In this document: positions 34,495 to 43,511 of the stretch, piece after piece
Position numbering within the stretch: position 1 is the first letter of the stretch
How the letters are laid out: each line of letters starts with the position of its first letter
DNA from: Corynebacterium durum
GTDB taxonomy: Bacteria; Actinomycetota; Actinomycetes; Mycobacteriales; Mycobacteriaceae
Direction: 5' to 3'
Length of the DNA stretch: 64,000 nt
NCBI RefSeq assembly: GCF_030408675.1
Contig: NZ_CP047200.1
Span: forward strand, 2,722,864-2,786,863
Notes under the pieces: generated by a model
The model's input: the letters and a program-made list of their open reading frames with translations, nothing else
The model's database searches: none
Told to the model about the DNA's origin: nothing
Translations under genes and position numbers: made by a program

Positions 34495-36066
34495 ATGACT
34501 TTTTCACCACATGTTCGTACGCGTGCTGTGCGCTATCACGAAAACGCAGCACGCTTGTTTGCTCACTTAGGCGGCACAGTCGCAGACGACGCAGTGCTTC
34601 TTGAAAGCGCCGATATTGCCTCAAAAGAGGGCCTGCATTCGGTCATGGTGTTGCGCGGTTCGGTTCGCGTCACGTGCAACCATAACGATGTCACCGCCGA
34701 ACCACTAACACCATCGGGCGTGGCGATTGTACAGCGCCTCGCGGAACAGCTTTCTTCTGATGTTTCACGTGAAACATCAGAAGAAACCGTCTTTCATTTT
34801 CCAGTGTCCACCGCAGTAGACGAGCGCGAACGACTCACAGCGCTGAGTTCCGTCGAACCGCTGCGTCGACTCCAGACCGATGCTGGTTACCTCACTGAGG
34901 ATGCCTCACTTCCTTTTTTGGCGGGCGGTATCGCGTTTGACCATTTGGCTAGCTTCGAGGATCTTCCTAGCGTTGAGGACTCGGGCAATACGTATCCCGA
35001 CTATCAGTTCTTGCTCGCGGAAGTTGTGCTCAGCATTGATCACCAAGCACAGAGTGCGCTACTCGCAGGAGTTGTTGCAGATGGGACCGGTGTCGACAAG
35101 CTTGATGCCGAGCTGGATCGTCTGGCTGCGTTGTGCAACGATTATGAGACTCAGCCGGAAAAATCGATGGTTTCACGTGAAACCATCGTCGCCACAGCGA
35201 GCATTCCCGACGCCGATTACCGAGCGATGGTCACAAACCTCCAGGCGCATATCCACAACGGAGACATCTATCAGGTTGTGCCCGCGCGCAGCTTCACCAT
35301 GCCATGTCCCGATGCTTTTGCCGCGTACCAGCAGCTCAAGGAGCATAACCCGAGCCCCTATATGTTCTACGTTCGCGGACAGTCGGCGGGGGAGACCTAC
35401 GAACTTTTTGGGGCGTCGCCAGAGTCAAACCTGAAGTTCACCGCCGACACCCGGATTGTGGAGCTGTATCCCATCGCCGGAACGCGGCCACGCGGCTTAG
35501 ACCCCGACGGCAGCGTGAACCATGAACTGGATATTCGCGCAGAACTGGAACTTCGCACGGACGCCAAGGAAATTTCGGAACACACCATGTTGGTGGACCT
35601 CGCGCGCAACGATCTGGCGAGAGTGGCCGTTCCCGCCACGCGGCGCGTGGAGGAGCTTCTGCAGGTGGACCGGTACTCACGTGTCATGCACCTGGTCAGT
35701 CGCGTGAGCGCCGAACTAGCGCCCGATCTGGACGCTTTGGACGCGTACCGCGCCTGCATGAACATGGGAACCCTGACGGGTGCGCCTAAAATCCGCGCGA
35801 CGGAGCTGCTGCGAGAGTCAGAGGGCACGCGTCGCGGTTCCTATGGGGGAGCGGTCGGCTATCTACGCGGAAACGGAGACATGGACACGTGCATTGTTAT
35901 CCGCTCGGCCTTTGTGTCCAAGGGAGTAGCCATAGTTCAAGCTGGCGCGGGCGTAGTGCGTGATTCGCAACCGCAGTCCGAAGCCGATGAATCCCTGCAC
36001 AAGGCATATGCCGTCCTGCATGCCATCGCCACGGCTGCGGGTGCACGATTGGAGGTCCAGCGATGA
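34495..36066 (+). CDS. trpE: Anthranilate synthase component I
   Basis: A 523-residue enzyme converting chorismate plus ammonia from TrpG to anthranilate. The chorismate-binding core lies in the C-terminal half: GDIYQVVPARSFTMP, IAGTRPRG, ELRTDAKEISEHTMLVDLARND and GTLTGAPKIRATELL. An N-terminal LLESAD motif, part of the Trp feedback site, is visible (LLESADIAS near residue 34). Two parS sites lie inside and encode VSRETSEE and VSRETIVA, in poorly conserved surface segments. Six bases after trpB1 and overlapping trpG by 4 bases. Confidence 0.95.
   Translation: MTFSPHVRTRAVRYHENAARLFAHLGGTVADDAVLLESADIASKEGLHSVMVLRGSVRVTCNHNDVTAEPLTPSGVAIVQRLAEQLSSDVSRETSEETVFHFPVSTAVDERERLTALSSVEPLRRLQTDAGYLTEDASLPFLAGGIAFDHLASFEDLPSVEDSGNTYPDYQFLLAEVVLSIDHQAQSALLAGVVADGTGVDKLDAELDRLAALCNDYETQPEKSMVSRETIVATASIPDADYRAMVTNLQAHIHNGDIYQVVPARSFTMPCPDAFAAYQQLKEHNPSPYMFYVRGQSAGETYELFGASPESNLKFTADTRIVELYPIAGTRPRGLDPDGSVNHELDIRAELELRTDAKEISEHTMLVDLARNDLARVAVPATRRVEELLQVDRYSRVMHLVSRVSAELAPDLDALDAYRACMNMGTLTGAPKIRATELLRESEGTRRGSYGGAVGYLRGNGDMDTCIVIRSAFVSKGVAIVQAGAGVVRDSQPQSEADESLHKAYAVLHAIATAAGARLEVQR
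34761..34776. promoter_or_regulatory. parS site 2
   Basis: Perfect TGTTTCACGTGAAACA in trpE, extended to a 20-base palindrome by flanking GA/TC. Confidence 0.9.
35169..35184. promoter_or_regulatory. parS site 3
   Basis: GGTTTCACGTGAAACC in trpE: the central 14 bases are consensus and both outer bases are changed symmetrically, so the dyad is kept. Confidence 0.75.
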
Positions 36067-36707
36067 GTACACACGTCGTTTTGATTGATAACCACGATTC
36101 CTTTGTCTACAACCTCGTCGATGCATTCGCTGTCGCCGGTGTTCGTTGCACCGTGTTCCGCAACACGGTGCCCCCTGAGCACGTTATGGCGGCGAACCCA
36201 GATGTCATCTGTCTTTCCCCCGGACCTGGGCACCCACGCGATGCTGGGCACATGATGCAGCTTATCGACACCGCGATAGGCACTGTGCCCATCCTTGGCA
36301 TCTGCCTCGGTTTCCAGGCGCTCTTAGAGCATTTCGGTGGCGTTGTGGCTCCTTGTGGACCAATGCACGGTGTCACCGACATCATGACACTCACTGACGA
36401 GGGCGCGGCCAGCCCCCTTTTTGCTGGACTAACTGTTGATGTTCCCGATGGCGATACCCAAAACTCCGGTCGCAGGGTACCCGTCGCACGCTATCACTCG
36501 CTGGGGTGCGTTGATGTGCCCAAGGAATTCGTCAGCCTTGGCAACTGCCAATCTGACGCGGGCGAGGTGACTATGGCGGCCCTGACCCGCGATAATCTGG
36601 CGCTTGGGCTGCAGTTTCATCCGGAATCAGTACTCAGCCCCTCGGGACCACATATTCTGAATCGCAGTCTTGAACTGCTGCTATCCGCATCTGCGAAGGA
36701 GAAGTAA
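36063..36707 (+). CDS. trpG: Anthranilate synthase component II (glutamine amidotransferase)
   Basis: A 214-residue class I glutaminase feeding ammonia to TrpE. The oxyanion strand is LSPGPGHPRDAG, the catalytic Cys is in ILGICLGFQALLEHFGG near residue 80, and the His-x-Glu pair is in LQFHPESVLSP near 187. Starts with ATGA overlap to trpE and ends 2 bases before trpD, so it is tightly coupled. Confidence 0.95.
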   Translation: MSTHVVLIDNHDSFVYNLVDAFAVAGVRCTVFRNTVPPEHVMAANPDVICLSPGPGHPRDAGHMMQLIDTAIGTVPILGICLGFQALLEHFGGVVAPCGPMHGVTDIMTLTDEGAASPLFAGLTVDVPDGDTQNSGRRVPVARYHSLGCVDVPKEFVSLGNCQSDAGEVTMAALTRDNLALGLQFHPESVLSPSGPHILNRSLELLLSASAKEK

Positions 36708-36709
36708 CC

Positions 36710-37732
36710 ATGTCGGACGAACAAACTTTGGACAGGCTTCGCGCCTATTTGGATAATCCTCATCCCACCGTGGAGGAGGCCCACGATGTGTTTATGCCGC
36801 TTACTGTGGGCGATTACGATGATGTCCACATCGCCGCGCTTTTGGCGACTATTCGCACCCGCGGAGAAACAGCAGCCGACATTACGGGCGCTGCGCAGGC
36901 ATTTCTCAAAGCCGCCCGTCCTTTTCCCATCACTGGACACGGTGTGCTGGATACAGCGGGGACCGGCGGCGATGGAGCGAATACCATCAACATTTCCACC
37001 GGGGCGTCGTTAATCACAGCAGCGGGAGGCTGCATGGTGGTCAAACACGGCAACCGTTCGGTGAGCTCCAAATCTGGGTCCGCCGACGTGTTAGAAGCCC
37101 TCAACATTCCACTTGATCTTGATGTGGATCGTGCGGAGAGGCAAGTCCGGGTATCGAATTTTACGTTCCTGTTTGCGCCCGCCTACCATCCAGCGATTGC
37201 CCATGTCATGCCTGTGCGTAAGGCACTAAAGGTTCCGACGTTGTTTAATATTCTCGGTCCGCTGCTCAGCCCAGCCCGTCCGGCGTTGCAAGTCATGGGT
37301 GTGAACCGTCCTAGCCTGGGAGAGCCGCTGATCCAGGTGATGAAAGAACTAGGCCGGGAACGCGCTCTTGTCGTTCATGGATCGGGGACTGACGAGTTTG
37401 CCGTGCACGGTCCCACTCAGGTGTGGGAGCTACGCGACGGTGCGATCACAAGCTACCAGGTTACGCCCGCTGATCTTGGTGTGTCGGAGCATCCATTATC
37501 GGCGCTCCGGGGCGGTGATGGGGCCGACAACGCTGCCTTGCTGCGTGCCGCGTTCGCCGGTTCCGGTTCGGAGGCGCACCGCGATGCCCTTGCCGTCAAT
37601 GCCGCAGCGATGTTCTATCTGCATGGTCGCGTGGACGATTTTGCTGAAGGAACAGCCCTAGCCCAAGCCCTCATGAATGACGGCACTGTGACGAAATGGC
37701 TTGCAACCCACGAGGAGGCCAACTATGGGTGA
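36710..37732 (+). CDS. trpD: Anthranilate phosphoribosyltransferase
   Basis: A 340-residue enzyme joining PRPP to anthranilate. PRPP-binding motif DTAGTGGDGANTINIST near residues 82-98, then KHGNRSVSSKSGSADVLEAL near 112-131 and NILGPLLSPARP near 180. Length is normal. It overlaps trpCF by 8 bases (ATGGGTGA). Confidence 0.95.
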   Translation: MSDEQTLDRLRAYLDNPHPTVEEAHDVFMPLTVGDYDDVHIAALLATIRTRGETAADITGAAQAFLKAARPFPITGHGVLDTAGTGGDGANTINISTGASLITAAGGCMVVKHGNRSVSSKSGSADVLEALNIPLDLDVDRAERQVRVSNFTFLFAPAYHPAIAHVMPVRKALKVPTLFNILGPLLSPARPALQVMGVNRPSLGEPLIQVMKELGRERALVVHGSGTDEFAVHGPTQVWELRDGAITSYQVTPADLGVSEHPLSALRGGDGADNAALLRAAFAGSGSEAHRDALAVNAAAMFYLHGRVDDFAEGTALAQALMNDGTVTKWLATHEEANYG

Positions 37733-39143
37733 CATGCCGACCGTTTTGGAGTCCATCGTGACGGCGCGGCGGGGGCACCTCGCTGACATCCAGCGACGGA
37801 TAGCCCACGTGGATCCGGCGACTCTCGCGGCGTCGACACGCAGTCTGTACGACTCTTTGGGCAGTAGGGGAGAGGGGCGTTTCATTATGGAGTGCAAATC
37901 CGCCTCGCCATCGCTGGGCCTCATTCGCGCCGACTACCATCCGGGCGACATCGCCCGCATATACTCGCGATACGCTGCGGGCATTTCAGTGCTGTGCGAG
38001 CCAGACCGCTTCGGCGGGGACTACGACCATCTAGCGACCGTCGCCGCAAGCACGCATCTTCCGGTGCTGTGCAAGGACTTTATTATCGACACCGTGCAGA
38101 TCCACGCCGCACGCTACTTCGGCGCTGATGCGGTGCTGCTGATGCTGTCCGTCCTGGACGATGAGGAGTATTCCGCGTTGTCTGCAGAAGCCGCTCGCCT
38201 GGGCATGGACGTCTTGACCGAGGCCATCGATGCCGAGGAGGTGCACCGAGCGCTGCGTCTGGGGGCGCGCATTATCGGGATTAACCACCGAAACCTGCAC
38301 GATCTGTCCATTGATCTGAGCCGTACTGCCGAGTTAGCACCGCTGGTTCCTGAAGATGTTGCCCTGATTGCCGAATCAGGAATCCGCGATCACGCCACCG
38401 TACGCATGCTGGGCGGAATGGTGAACGGTTTCCTAGTTGGATCACAGCTAACCTCGCGACCAGACGTTGACTTGGCGTGCCGCGAGCTCGTCTACGGGCA
38501 CAACAAAGTATGCGGGCTGCGGAGTCCAGCGGCCGCTCAAACCGCACGCGCTGCCGGTGCCGTGTACGGGGGCCTCATCTTTGAGGACGCGTCTCCGCGC
38601 GATGTTTCACGTGAAACATCGAAAGAAATCATGGCGGGGGAACCGGGACTGAAGTATGTGGCGGTAAGTCGACGGACATCTGGATACGCAGAACTATGCC
38701 TCCCAGGAATTACGGTCGTGCAAATCCATGCCCCACTTCAAGACACCATCGACCAAGAAAAGGCGCTCATAGCTTCTGTGCGTGCCGAAATTCCCGAAGG
38801 GGTGGGTGTATGGCGTGCGGTGTCCATGAGCTCGCCACAGAGCGTTTCAGTGGCCCTAGAGCTGTTTCCGCTGGTGGATCGCCTGGTTCTTGATGCCGGT
38901 GACGGTGGGACGGGAAAACCATTCGACTGGAGCCTCATTCCCGACGAGGTGACAAGCACGAGCCTTCTTGCCGGCGGCATCGGCCCCACCAATGCGTGCG
39001 CAGCGCTGGCCGTCGGCTGTGCAGGTCTGGATCTCAACTCCGGTGTCGAGTATCCAGCCGACGCAGACAACCCCTACGCCTACCGCAAAAATCCCGCAGC
39101 CATCATGGATGTGTTTCAACAAATCGGAGAGCATCATGCCTGA
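37725..39143 (+). CDS. trpC: Bifunctional indole-3-glycerol phosphate synthase / phosphoribosylanthranilate isomerase
   Basis: A 472-residue TrpC-TrpF fusion, as in C. glutamicum. The TrpC half (to about residue 255) contains [34 protein letters not shown] and LIAESGIRD. The TrpF half begins at [19 protein letters not shown] and ends with [27 protein letters not shown]. The start at ATG 37725 ([12 protein letters not shown]) overlaps the trpD stop. A parS site lies in the second half and encodes RDVSRETS; the C. glutamicum gene, as I recall it, carries a parS at the equivalent place. Confidence 0.95.
   Translation: MGDMPTVLESIVTARRGHLADIQRRIAHVDPATLAASTRSLYDSLGSRGEGRFIMECKSASPSLGLIRADYHPGDIARIYSRYAAGISVLCEPDRFGGDYDHLATVAASTHLPVLCKDFIIDTVQIHAARYFGADAVLLMLSVLDDEEYSALSAEAARLGMDVLTEAIDAEEVHRALRLGARIIGINHRNLHDLSIDLSRTAELAPLVPEDVALIAESGIRDHATVRMLGGMVNGFLVGSQLTSRPDVDLACRELVYGHNKVCGLRSPAAAQTARAAGAVYGGLIFEDASPRDVSRETSKEIMAGEPGLKYVAVSRRTSGYAELCLPGITVVQIHAPLQDTIDQEKALIASVRAEIPEGVGVWRAVSMSSPQSVSVALELFPLVDRLVLDAGDGGTGKPFDWSLIPDEVTSTSLLAGGIGPTNACAALAVGCAGLDLNSGVEYPADADNPYAYRKNPAAIMDVFQQIGEHHA
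38603..38618. promoter_or_regulatory. parS site 4
   Basis: Perfect TGTTTCACGTGAAACA inside trpC, with GA/TC flanks extending the dyad. Confidence 0.9.
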
Positions 39144-40404
39144 ACAGTCCCACGCCATTGATCACAACGGCGGACACACACTCCTGCCAGCCTACTTCGG
39201 GGAATTCGGTGGGCAGTACGTCCCCGAACTCCTTATCCCGGCACTCGACCAGCTGGAACGCGCCTTTGTCGAGGCCATGGACGACCCAAGCTTCCGCGAA
39301 GAACTCGCTGGATACCTCCGTGACTACCTGGGGCGACCTACCCCGCTCACCGAATGCTCCAACCTTCCGCTGCCCGGCAAAGGCAAGGGATACGCTCGTA
39401 TCTTCTTAAAGCGTGAAGACCTCGTTCACGGAGGAGCGCACAAAACAAACCAGGTACTCGGGCAGGCACTGCTAGCAAAACGCATGGGCAAGACGCGCAT
39501 CATTGCGGAAACCGGTGCCGGTCAGCACGGAACCGCAACCGCCCTCGCCTGCGCACTGTTGGGCTTGGACTGCGTGATCTACATGGGCACCGAGGACGTC
39601 GCTAGGCAACAACCCAACGTGTACCGCATGGAGCTGATGGGGGCACGGGTGATTCCCGTAAACTCCGGGTCAGGAACCCTCAAAGACGCCGTTAATGAAG
39701 CGCTGCGTGACTGGACCGCCACTTTTCACGAATCCCATTACCTCCTGGGAACCGCAGCTGGTCCACACCCATTTCCCACCATCGTGCGCGAATTTCATCG
39801 CGTCATTTCCGAAGAAGCCAAAGCGCAAATGCTAGAACGCACCGGCGGACTGCCCGATGTGGTTACCGCCTGCGTTGGTGGTGGGTCCAATGCCATCGGT
39901 ATGTTCGCCGAGTTCATCGACGAACCTTCCGTTGAGCTTGTTGGTGTCGAGCCAGCAGGGGAGGGGCTTGACTCCGGCAAGCACGGCGCTCCCATTTACG
40001 AGGGGCACATCGGCATCCTTCACGGTGCCAGGTCCTACCTGATGCGCACCTCCGACGGCCAAGTCGAGGAATCCTATTCCATTTCCGCTGGTCTGGACTA
40101 TCCGGGCGTCGGTCCTCAGCACGCCCACCTGCACGCAACCGGGCGCGCGCAGTACGTGGGCATCACCGATGCGGAGGCACTTGAAGCTTTCCAGCTGCTC
40201 AGCAGGCACGAAGGAATTATCCCCGCGCTAGAGTCCAGCCACGCACTGGCATACGCGCTGAAACGGGCTGCGCTCGCTGAGGAAGCGGGGGAGCACATCA
40301 CCATCCTGGTGTCTCTGTCCGGTAGAGGCGACAAAGACGTTGACCACATTCGCCGCACCTTGGCGGAGCACCCCGAGTACGTTGTAAAGGACACCCACCG
40401 ATGA
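39136..40404 (+). CDS. trpB: Tryptophan synthase beta chain, second copy
   Basis: A 422-residue PLP enzyme forming L-Trp from indole and serine. The PLP Lys is in [13 protein letters not shown], with [14 protein letters not shown] and [13 protein letters not shown] in standard form. The start at ATG 39136 ([13 protein letters not shown]) overlaps the trpCF stop as ATGCCTGA; the longer frame to 38968 is antisense-like padding. It overlaps trpA by 4 bases, the arrangement expected for the alpha-beta complex partner, so this is presumably the housekeeping TrpB. Confidence 0.95.
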   Translation: MPEQSHAIDHNGGHTLLPAYFGEFGGQYVPELLIPALDQLERAFVEAMDDPSFREELAGYLRDYLGRPTPLTECSNLPLPGKGKGYARIFLKREDLVHGGAHKTNQVLGQALLAKRMGKTRIIAETGAGQHGTATALACALLGLDCVIYMGTEDVARQQPNVYRMELMGARVIPVNSGSGTLKDAVNEALRDWTATFHESHYLLGTAAGPHPFPTIVREFHRVISEEAKAQMLERTGGLPDVVTACVGGGSNAIGMFAEFIDEPSVELVGVEPAGEGLDSGKHGAPIYEGHIGILHGARSYLMRTSDGQVEESYSISAGLDYPGVGPQHAHLHATGRAQYVGITDAEALEAFQLLSRHEGIIPALESSHALAYALKRAALAEEAGEHITILVSLSGRGDKDVDHIRRTLAEHPEYVVKDTHR

Positions 40405-41243
40405 GCAGCCGTTACGATCACCTGTTTTCCCGCCTAACCGAGGCTAACGAGGGCGCGTTCGTGCCTTTCGTCATGTTGGGAGACCCCGACCTGGACACAT
40501 CCTTTGAGATCATCACCAGCCTCGTTGAAGGCGGTGCCGACGCCCTGGAACTCGGCATTCCCTTCTCCGATCCGGTTGCCGACGGCCCCACGATTCAGGC
40601 AGCCCACATCCGTGCACTGGACGCGGGGGTTACCGTTGATCAGGCACTCTCTCTGGTTGCACGGATTCGTTCCACGTGGCCTGAGCTACCCATCGGACTC
40701 CTCATCTACGGCAATGTTGCCTTTGCGCGCGGCATGGAGCGTTTCTACGCCGATGTCGCCCAAGCCGGTGCCGATTCCGTCCTATTGCCTGACGTTCCTG
40801 TCCGTGAGGGGGCTCCCTTCGCTGCAGCCGCCGAGGCCGCGGGTGTGGACCAGATTTTCATTGCCCCGCCACACGCCTCTGAGGAAACACTTGCGGGCGT
40901 CGCCCGGCATTCGCGGGGATATATCTACGCGGTGTCTCGCGTGGGCGTCACCGGTGCGGAGTGGGAATCTTCTACGGATGGACTCGCTGACGTCGTAGCC
41001 AATCTCAAGAGGTTTGGCGGTGTTCCACCCCTCCTTGGCTTTGGCATCTCCACACCTACGCATGTTGCGGATGCCGTTGCGGCGGGTGCCGCCGGGGCTA
41101 TTTCAGGCTCTGCAGTCACAGCCCTGATTGCACGACACTGTTCCGATTCGCCGGGGGAGAGGCGCACGGTCGATGACATTGACGCGCTGAAAACTGAGCT
41201 ACGTGAGTTTGTAGCGAACATGAAAGCGGCCACGCGACGATAG
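40401..41243 (+). CDS. trpA: Tryptophan synthase alpha chain
   Basis: A 280-residue TIM-barrel lyase releasing indole from indole-3-glycerol phosphate. Catalytic Glu and Asp are in [19 protein letters not shown] (near residues 47-65) and [15 protein letters not shown]. The phosphate-binding [13 protein letters not shown] and GAISGSAV are intact. Last gene of the operon. Its stop is followed after 9 bases by a parS palindrome with a T-run that should terminate transcription. Confidence 0.95.
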   Translation: MSSRYDHLFSRLTEANEGAFVPFVMLGDPDLDTSFEIITSLVEGGADALELGIPFSDPVADGPTIQAAHIRALDAGVTVDQALSLVARIRSTWPELPIGLLIYGNVAFARGMERFYADVAQAGADSVLLPDVPVREGAPFAAAAEAAGVDQIFIAPPHASEETLAGVARHSRGYIYAVSRVGVTGAEWESSTDGLADVVANLKRFGGVPPLLGFGISTPTHVADAVAAGAAGAISGSAVTALIARHCSDSPGERRTVDDIDALKTELREFVANMKAATRR

Positions 41244-41252
41244 CCTCGTTTG

Positions 41253-41286
41253 TGGCGATGTTTCACGTGAAACATCGCCATTTTTT
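41253..41286 (+). terminator. parS site 5 doubling as the trp operon terminator
   Basis: A perfect parS (41259-41274) is embedded in a 28-base perfect palindrome (41253-41280, outer arms TGGCGA/TCGCCA). It is followed at once by TTTTTT (41281-41286). As RNA it is a 12- to 14-pair stem plus U-run, i.e. a standard intrinsic terminator, 9 bases after the trpA stop. The same DNA is a ParB nucleation site. Confidence 0.85.
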
Positions 41287-41344
41287 ATGCCTATGAACCG
41301 GATGCCAGCACACAGTCACTGTGACAATTGCGCCATAGAGAGCA

Positions 41345-41383
41345 ACTGTCAATATGACAGTAACTCTCAGTATGATATACTGA
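41345..41383 (+). promoter_or_regulatory. Two palindromes over the Rieske-gene promoter
   Basis: ACTGTCAATATGACAGT (41345-41361) and TCAGTATGATATACTGA (41367-41383) are each perfect 7-base-arm palindromes with 3-base centres, 5 bases apart. The second contains a -10-like TATGAT. The start codon at 41388 follows so closely that the mRNA should be leaderless. They look like paired repressor sites; the regulator is not encoded nearby. Confidence 0.65.
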
Positions 41384-41387
41384 CACT

Positions 41388-41762
41388 ATGGAGCCTCATA
41401 CATGCAACCGTCGACTTTTTCTTATTGGAACTGCAACAACATTCGCAGGCGCACTCCTTGCCGCCTGCGCCCCTCCGAAACAGACAATTGACGCAAAGGA
41501 CGTTCCTGTCGGCAGCGCCGTTATTGTCGGAAACTTCATTATCACCCAGCCGACTTCGGGCGTCTATCACGCCTACTCCGCGACATGCCCACACCAAGGC
41601 GCAAAGATCAGCCAAGTCAATGGCGACACGGTGACATGCACCAACCATAATTCCGTCTTTAGCATCACCGATGGCGCTCCCGTTTCGGGACCATCGCGGG
41701 CGGGGCTGAAGGAAGCAAAGCTCAAAACCGACGGCAACAATAAGCTCACCCCAGAGCCGTAA
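41388..41762 (+). CDS. Rieske [2Fe-2S] lipoprotein
   Basis: A 124-residue exported protein. Twin-arginine type signal with NRRLFLIGT followed by a lipobox LLAAC, so it is probably a Tat-exported lipoprotein. The Rieske ligands are complete: CPHQGAKI and CTNHNSVFSI, near residues 67 and 84. Small stand-alone Rieske proteins carry electrons in the envelope, and the partner oxidoreductase is not adjacent. Expression appears governed by the tandem palindromes over its promoter. A parS follows 14 bases after the stop. Confidence 0.85.
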   Translation: MEPHTCNRRLFLIGTATTFAGALLAACAPPKQTIDAKDVPVGSAVIVGNFIITQPTSGVYHAYSATCPHQGAKISQVNGDTVTCTNHNSVFSITDGAPVSGPSRAGLKEAKLKTDGNNKLTPEP

Positions 41763-41776
41763 CCCGAAACAAGCGA

Positions 41777-41792
41777 TGTTTCACGTGAAACA
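41777..41792. promoter_or_regulatory. parS site 6
   Basis: Perfect TGTTTCACGTGAAACA within a 24-base palindrome (41773-41796), intergenic between the Rieske and SBF genes, no T-run. Confidence 0.92.
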
Positions 41793-41828
41793 TCGCGGCG
41801 GTATGGCGCAGCGTCTTAGACTGGAGAC

Positions 41829-42818
41829 ATGCCTCTACCACGCCCTAAACTGCCAAACAAGCGGCCCGATCCGCTGATCACGCTTATCCTTCTCGCAGTC
41901 ATCCTCGCAACGTTTTTCCCCGCGCGAGGAGACTTTGCCGAGTGGTTTTCCGCGGCCACCAAGATCGCCATCGCCTTATTGTTCTTTCTTTATGGCGCGC
42001 GCCTGTCCACAAAAGAAGCGCTGACCGGCCTCAAACACTGGCGGCTGCACCTGATAATCCTCGCGTTCACCTTCGTCGTATTCCCGCTTATCGGCATCGC
42101 TCTCCGCCCTACCACGGCAGTCCTCTCGTCGGACATATACCTAGGTATTTTGTACCTCACTCTCGTGCCGTCCACTGTGCAGTCCTCTGTGGCGTTTACT
42201 TCCGTCGCCCGGGGAAATGTCGCGGGAGCCATTGTTAGCGCCTCAGCGTCGAATCTGGTGGGCGTGGTGGCCACTCCCGCGTTGGTCATGCTCCTCATGT
42301 CCTCGGGGAGTGGAATAAAGATCGATAGCTCCGTCTTTGCCGATATCGCCATACAGCTTCTCTTACCGTTTATTATCGGACAGTTGGCACGCCGATGGGT
42401 CAAGGAAACGGCCAGTGCACAATGGACCAAAACTGTTGATCGAGGGTCCATCGCCATGGTCGTATATTCCGCCTTTTCGGCCGGAATTGTCGCTGGCATC
42501 TGGCACCAAGTGAGCATTATCGACGTCGTCATACTCACCGCATTCTCTATCATCCTGGTGGCGCTCATGCTGTGGCTCACACGATTCATTGCGCTGCGAT
42601 GCGGCTTCAATCGTGAAGACATGATTGCCATACAGTTCTGCGGGACAAAAAAATCACTTGCCACAGGACTACCAATGGCAGCAGTGATCTTCGGGTCCAG
42701 CAACGTTGGTCTGCTTATTCTTCCGCTCATGATTTTTCACCAAGTGCAGCTCATCATGTGCGCGTGGCTTTCTGCCCGCTACGCGCGCGATGACCACCAA
42801 GAGGCCGTGCCCCGCTAG
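41829..42818 (+). CDS. Bile acid:sodium symporter-like (SBF) family transporter
   Basis: A 329-residue protein with about ten membrane helices. The N-terminal FFLYGARLSTKEALTGLKHWRLH and the later NREDMIAIQFCGTKKSLATGLP are characteristic of the SBF-like (YfeH/DUF4137) branch. That branch transports organic anions, but a physiological substrate is not established here. Preceded by an intergenic parS. The next gene starts 37 bases downstream in the same direction. Confidence 0.85.
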   Translation: MPLPRPKLPNKRPDPLITLILLAVILATFFPARGDFAEWFSAATKIAIALLFFLYGARLSTKEALTGLKHWRLHLIILAFTFVVFPLIGIALRPTTAVLSSDIYLGILYLTLVPSTVQSSVAFTSVARGNVAGAIVSASASNLVGVVATPALVMLLMSSGSGIKIDSSVFADIAIQLLLPFIIGQLARRWVKETASAQWTKTVDRGSIAMVVYSAFSAGIVAGIWHQVSIIDVVILTAFSIILVALMLWLTRFIALRCGFNREDMIAIQFCGTKKSLATGLPMAAVIFGSSNVGLLILPLMIFHQVQLIMCAWLSARYARDDHQEAVPR

Positions 42819-42855
42819 TTGCGTGAGGTAGGGGAGTGGACGCACACTGTAGGGC

Positions 42856-43173
42856 ATGGCACAGGAAGATATGTACGTCCGCATTGATCTGATCGCCCCC
42901 GATGCGCCACCATTAGCGCATGTTGCTGAGGTGCGTCCCACGGACTCACCATCGCTATGCGCCATGCAGCGCATCATTGAATTGGGGGATGGATCGTCTA
43001 TCACAGGTTTGGCCCAGGGGCAGCATAGTCGGGGGATGAGTGCCTTGCCACAAGAGTTTGTTCCCCACCCGGATACCTATGCTGACATGCCCGATATTTC
43101 GGCGACAATCCTCAGCAAAGACGAATTTGAGGGCCTCTGGCAAGAGGCCCTCCAGAAGTTTCCCGATTTCTAA
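42856..43173 (+). CDS. Conserved hypothetical protein (possibly DUF6881-like)
   Basis: A 105-residue acidic protein, MYVRIDLIAPDAPPLAHVAEV... then MQRIIELGDGSSITG, ending EGLWQEALQKFPDF. The pattern of an opening strand followed by a RIIELGDG-like segment recalls DUF6881, but this is a weak match by eye. No signal or membrane segment. Convergent with azlD, overlapping its stop by 4 bases. Confidence 0.65.
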   Translation: MAQEDMYVRIDLIAPDAPPLAHVAEVRPTDSPSLCAMQRIIELGDGSSITGLAQGQHSRGMSALPQEFVPHPDTYADMPDISATILSKDEFEGLWQEALQKFPDF

Positions 43174-43511
43174 CTCACAATAAGATTGACGATCACCATG
43201 TAGCACGCAGTCCCGGCAACGATGGAGAGCGCGGCGCTGCGGCGCCACCAATGCACCGCCAGCGTTACGGCAGAGGCAATGAGGCTGGACCAGATGCCCC
43301 CAGGCTCCGCGGTTTGATGGGCAATTGTGTACACCACCAGAACGGTCATCACGCCGACGGGCATCGTCATACCTAACATCCCCACCAGGTTGCTCCCCTT
43401 GAGTAATCGGAGCGCGGAGAACGGTAATTGCCGTAACATCACAGTGACGATTCCGACTGCGGCCAATATACCTACCGTATTGAGCAGTGAAACACCCTCC
43501 GGGAGCCCCAT
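43170..43511 (-). CDS. azlD: Branched-chain amino acid export, small subunit AzlD
   Basis: A 113-residue protein with four membrane helices. LLNTVGILAAVGIVTVMLRQLPFSALRLL and the later SLIASAVTLAVHWWRR fit the AzlD/BrnE family. Pairs with AzlC (BrnF) to export branched-chain amino acids or methionine. The start at ATG 43511 overlaps the azlC stop (TGATG), so translation is coupled. Confidence 0.85.
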   Translation of the reverse strand: MGLPEGVSLLNTVGILAAVGIVTVMLRQLPFSALRLLKGSNLVGMLGMTMPVGVMTVLVVYTIAHQTAEPGGIWSSLIASAVTLAVHWWRRSAALSIVAGTACYMVIVNLIVS

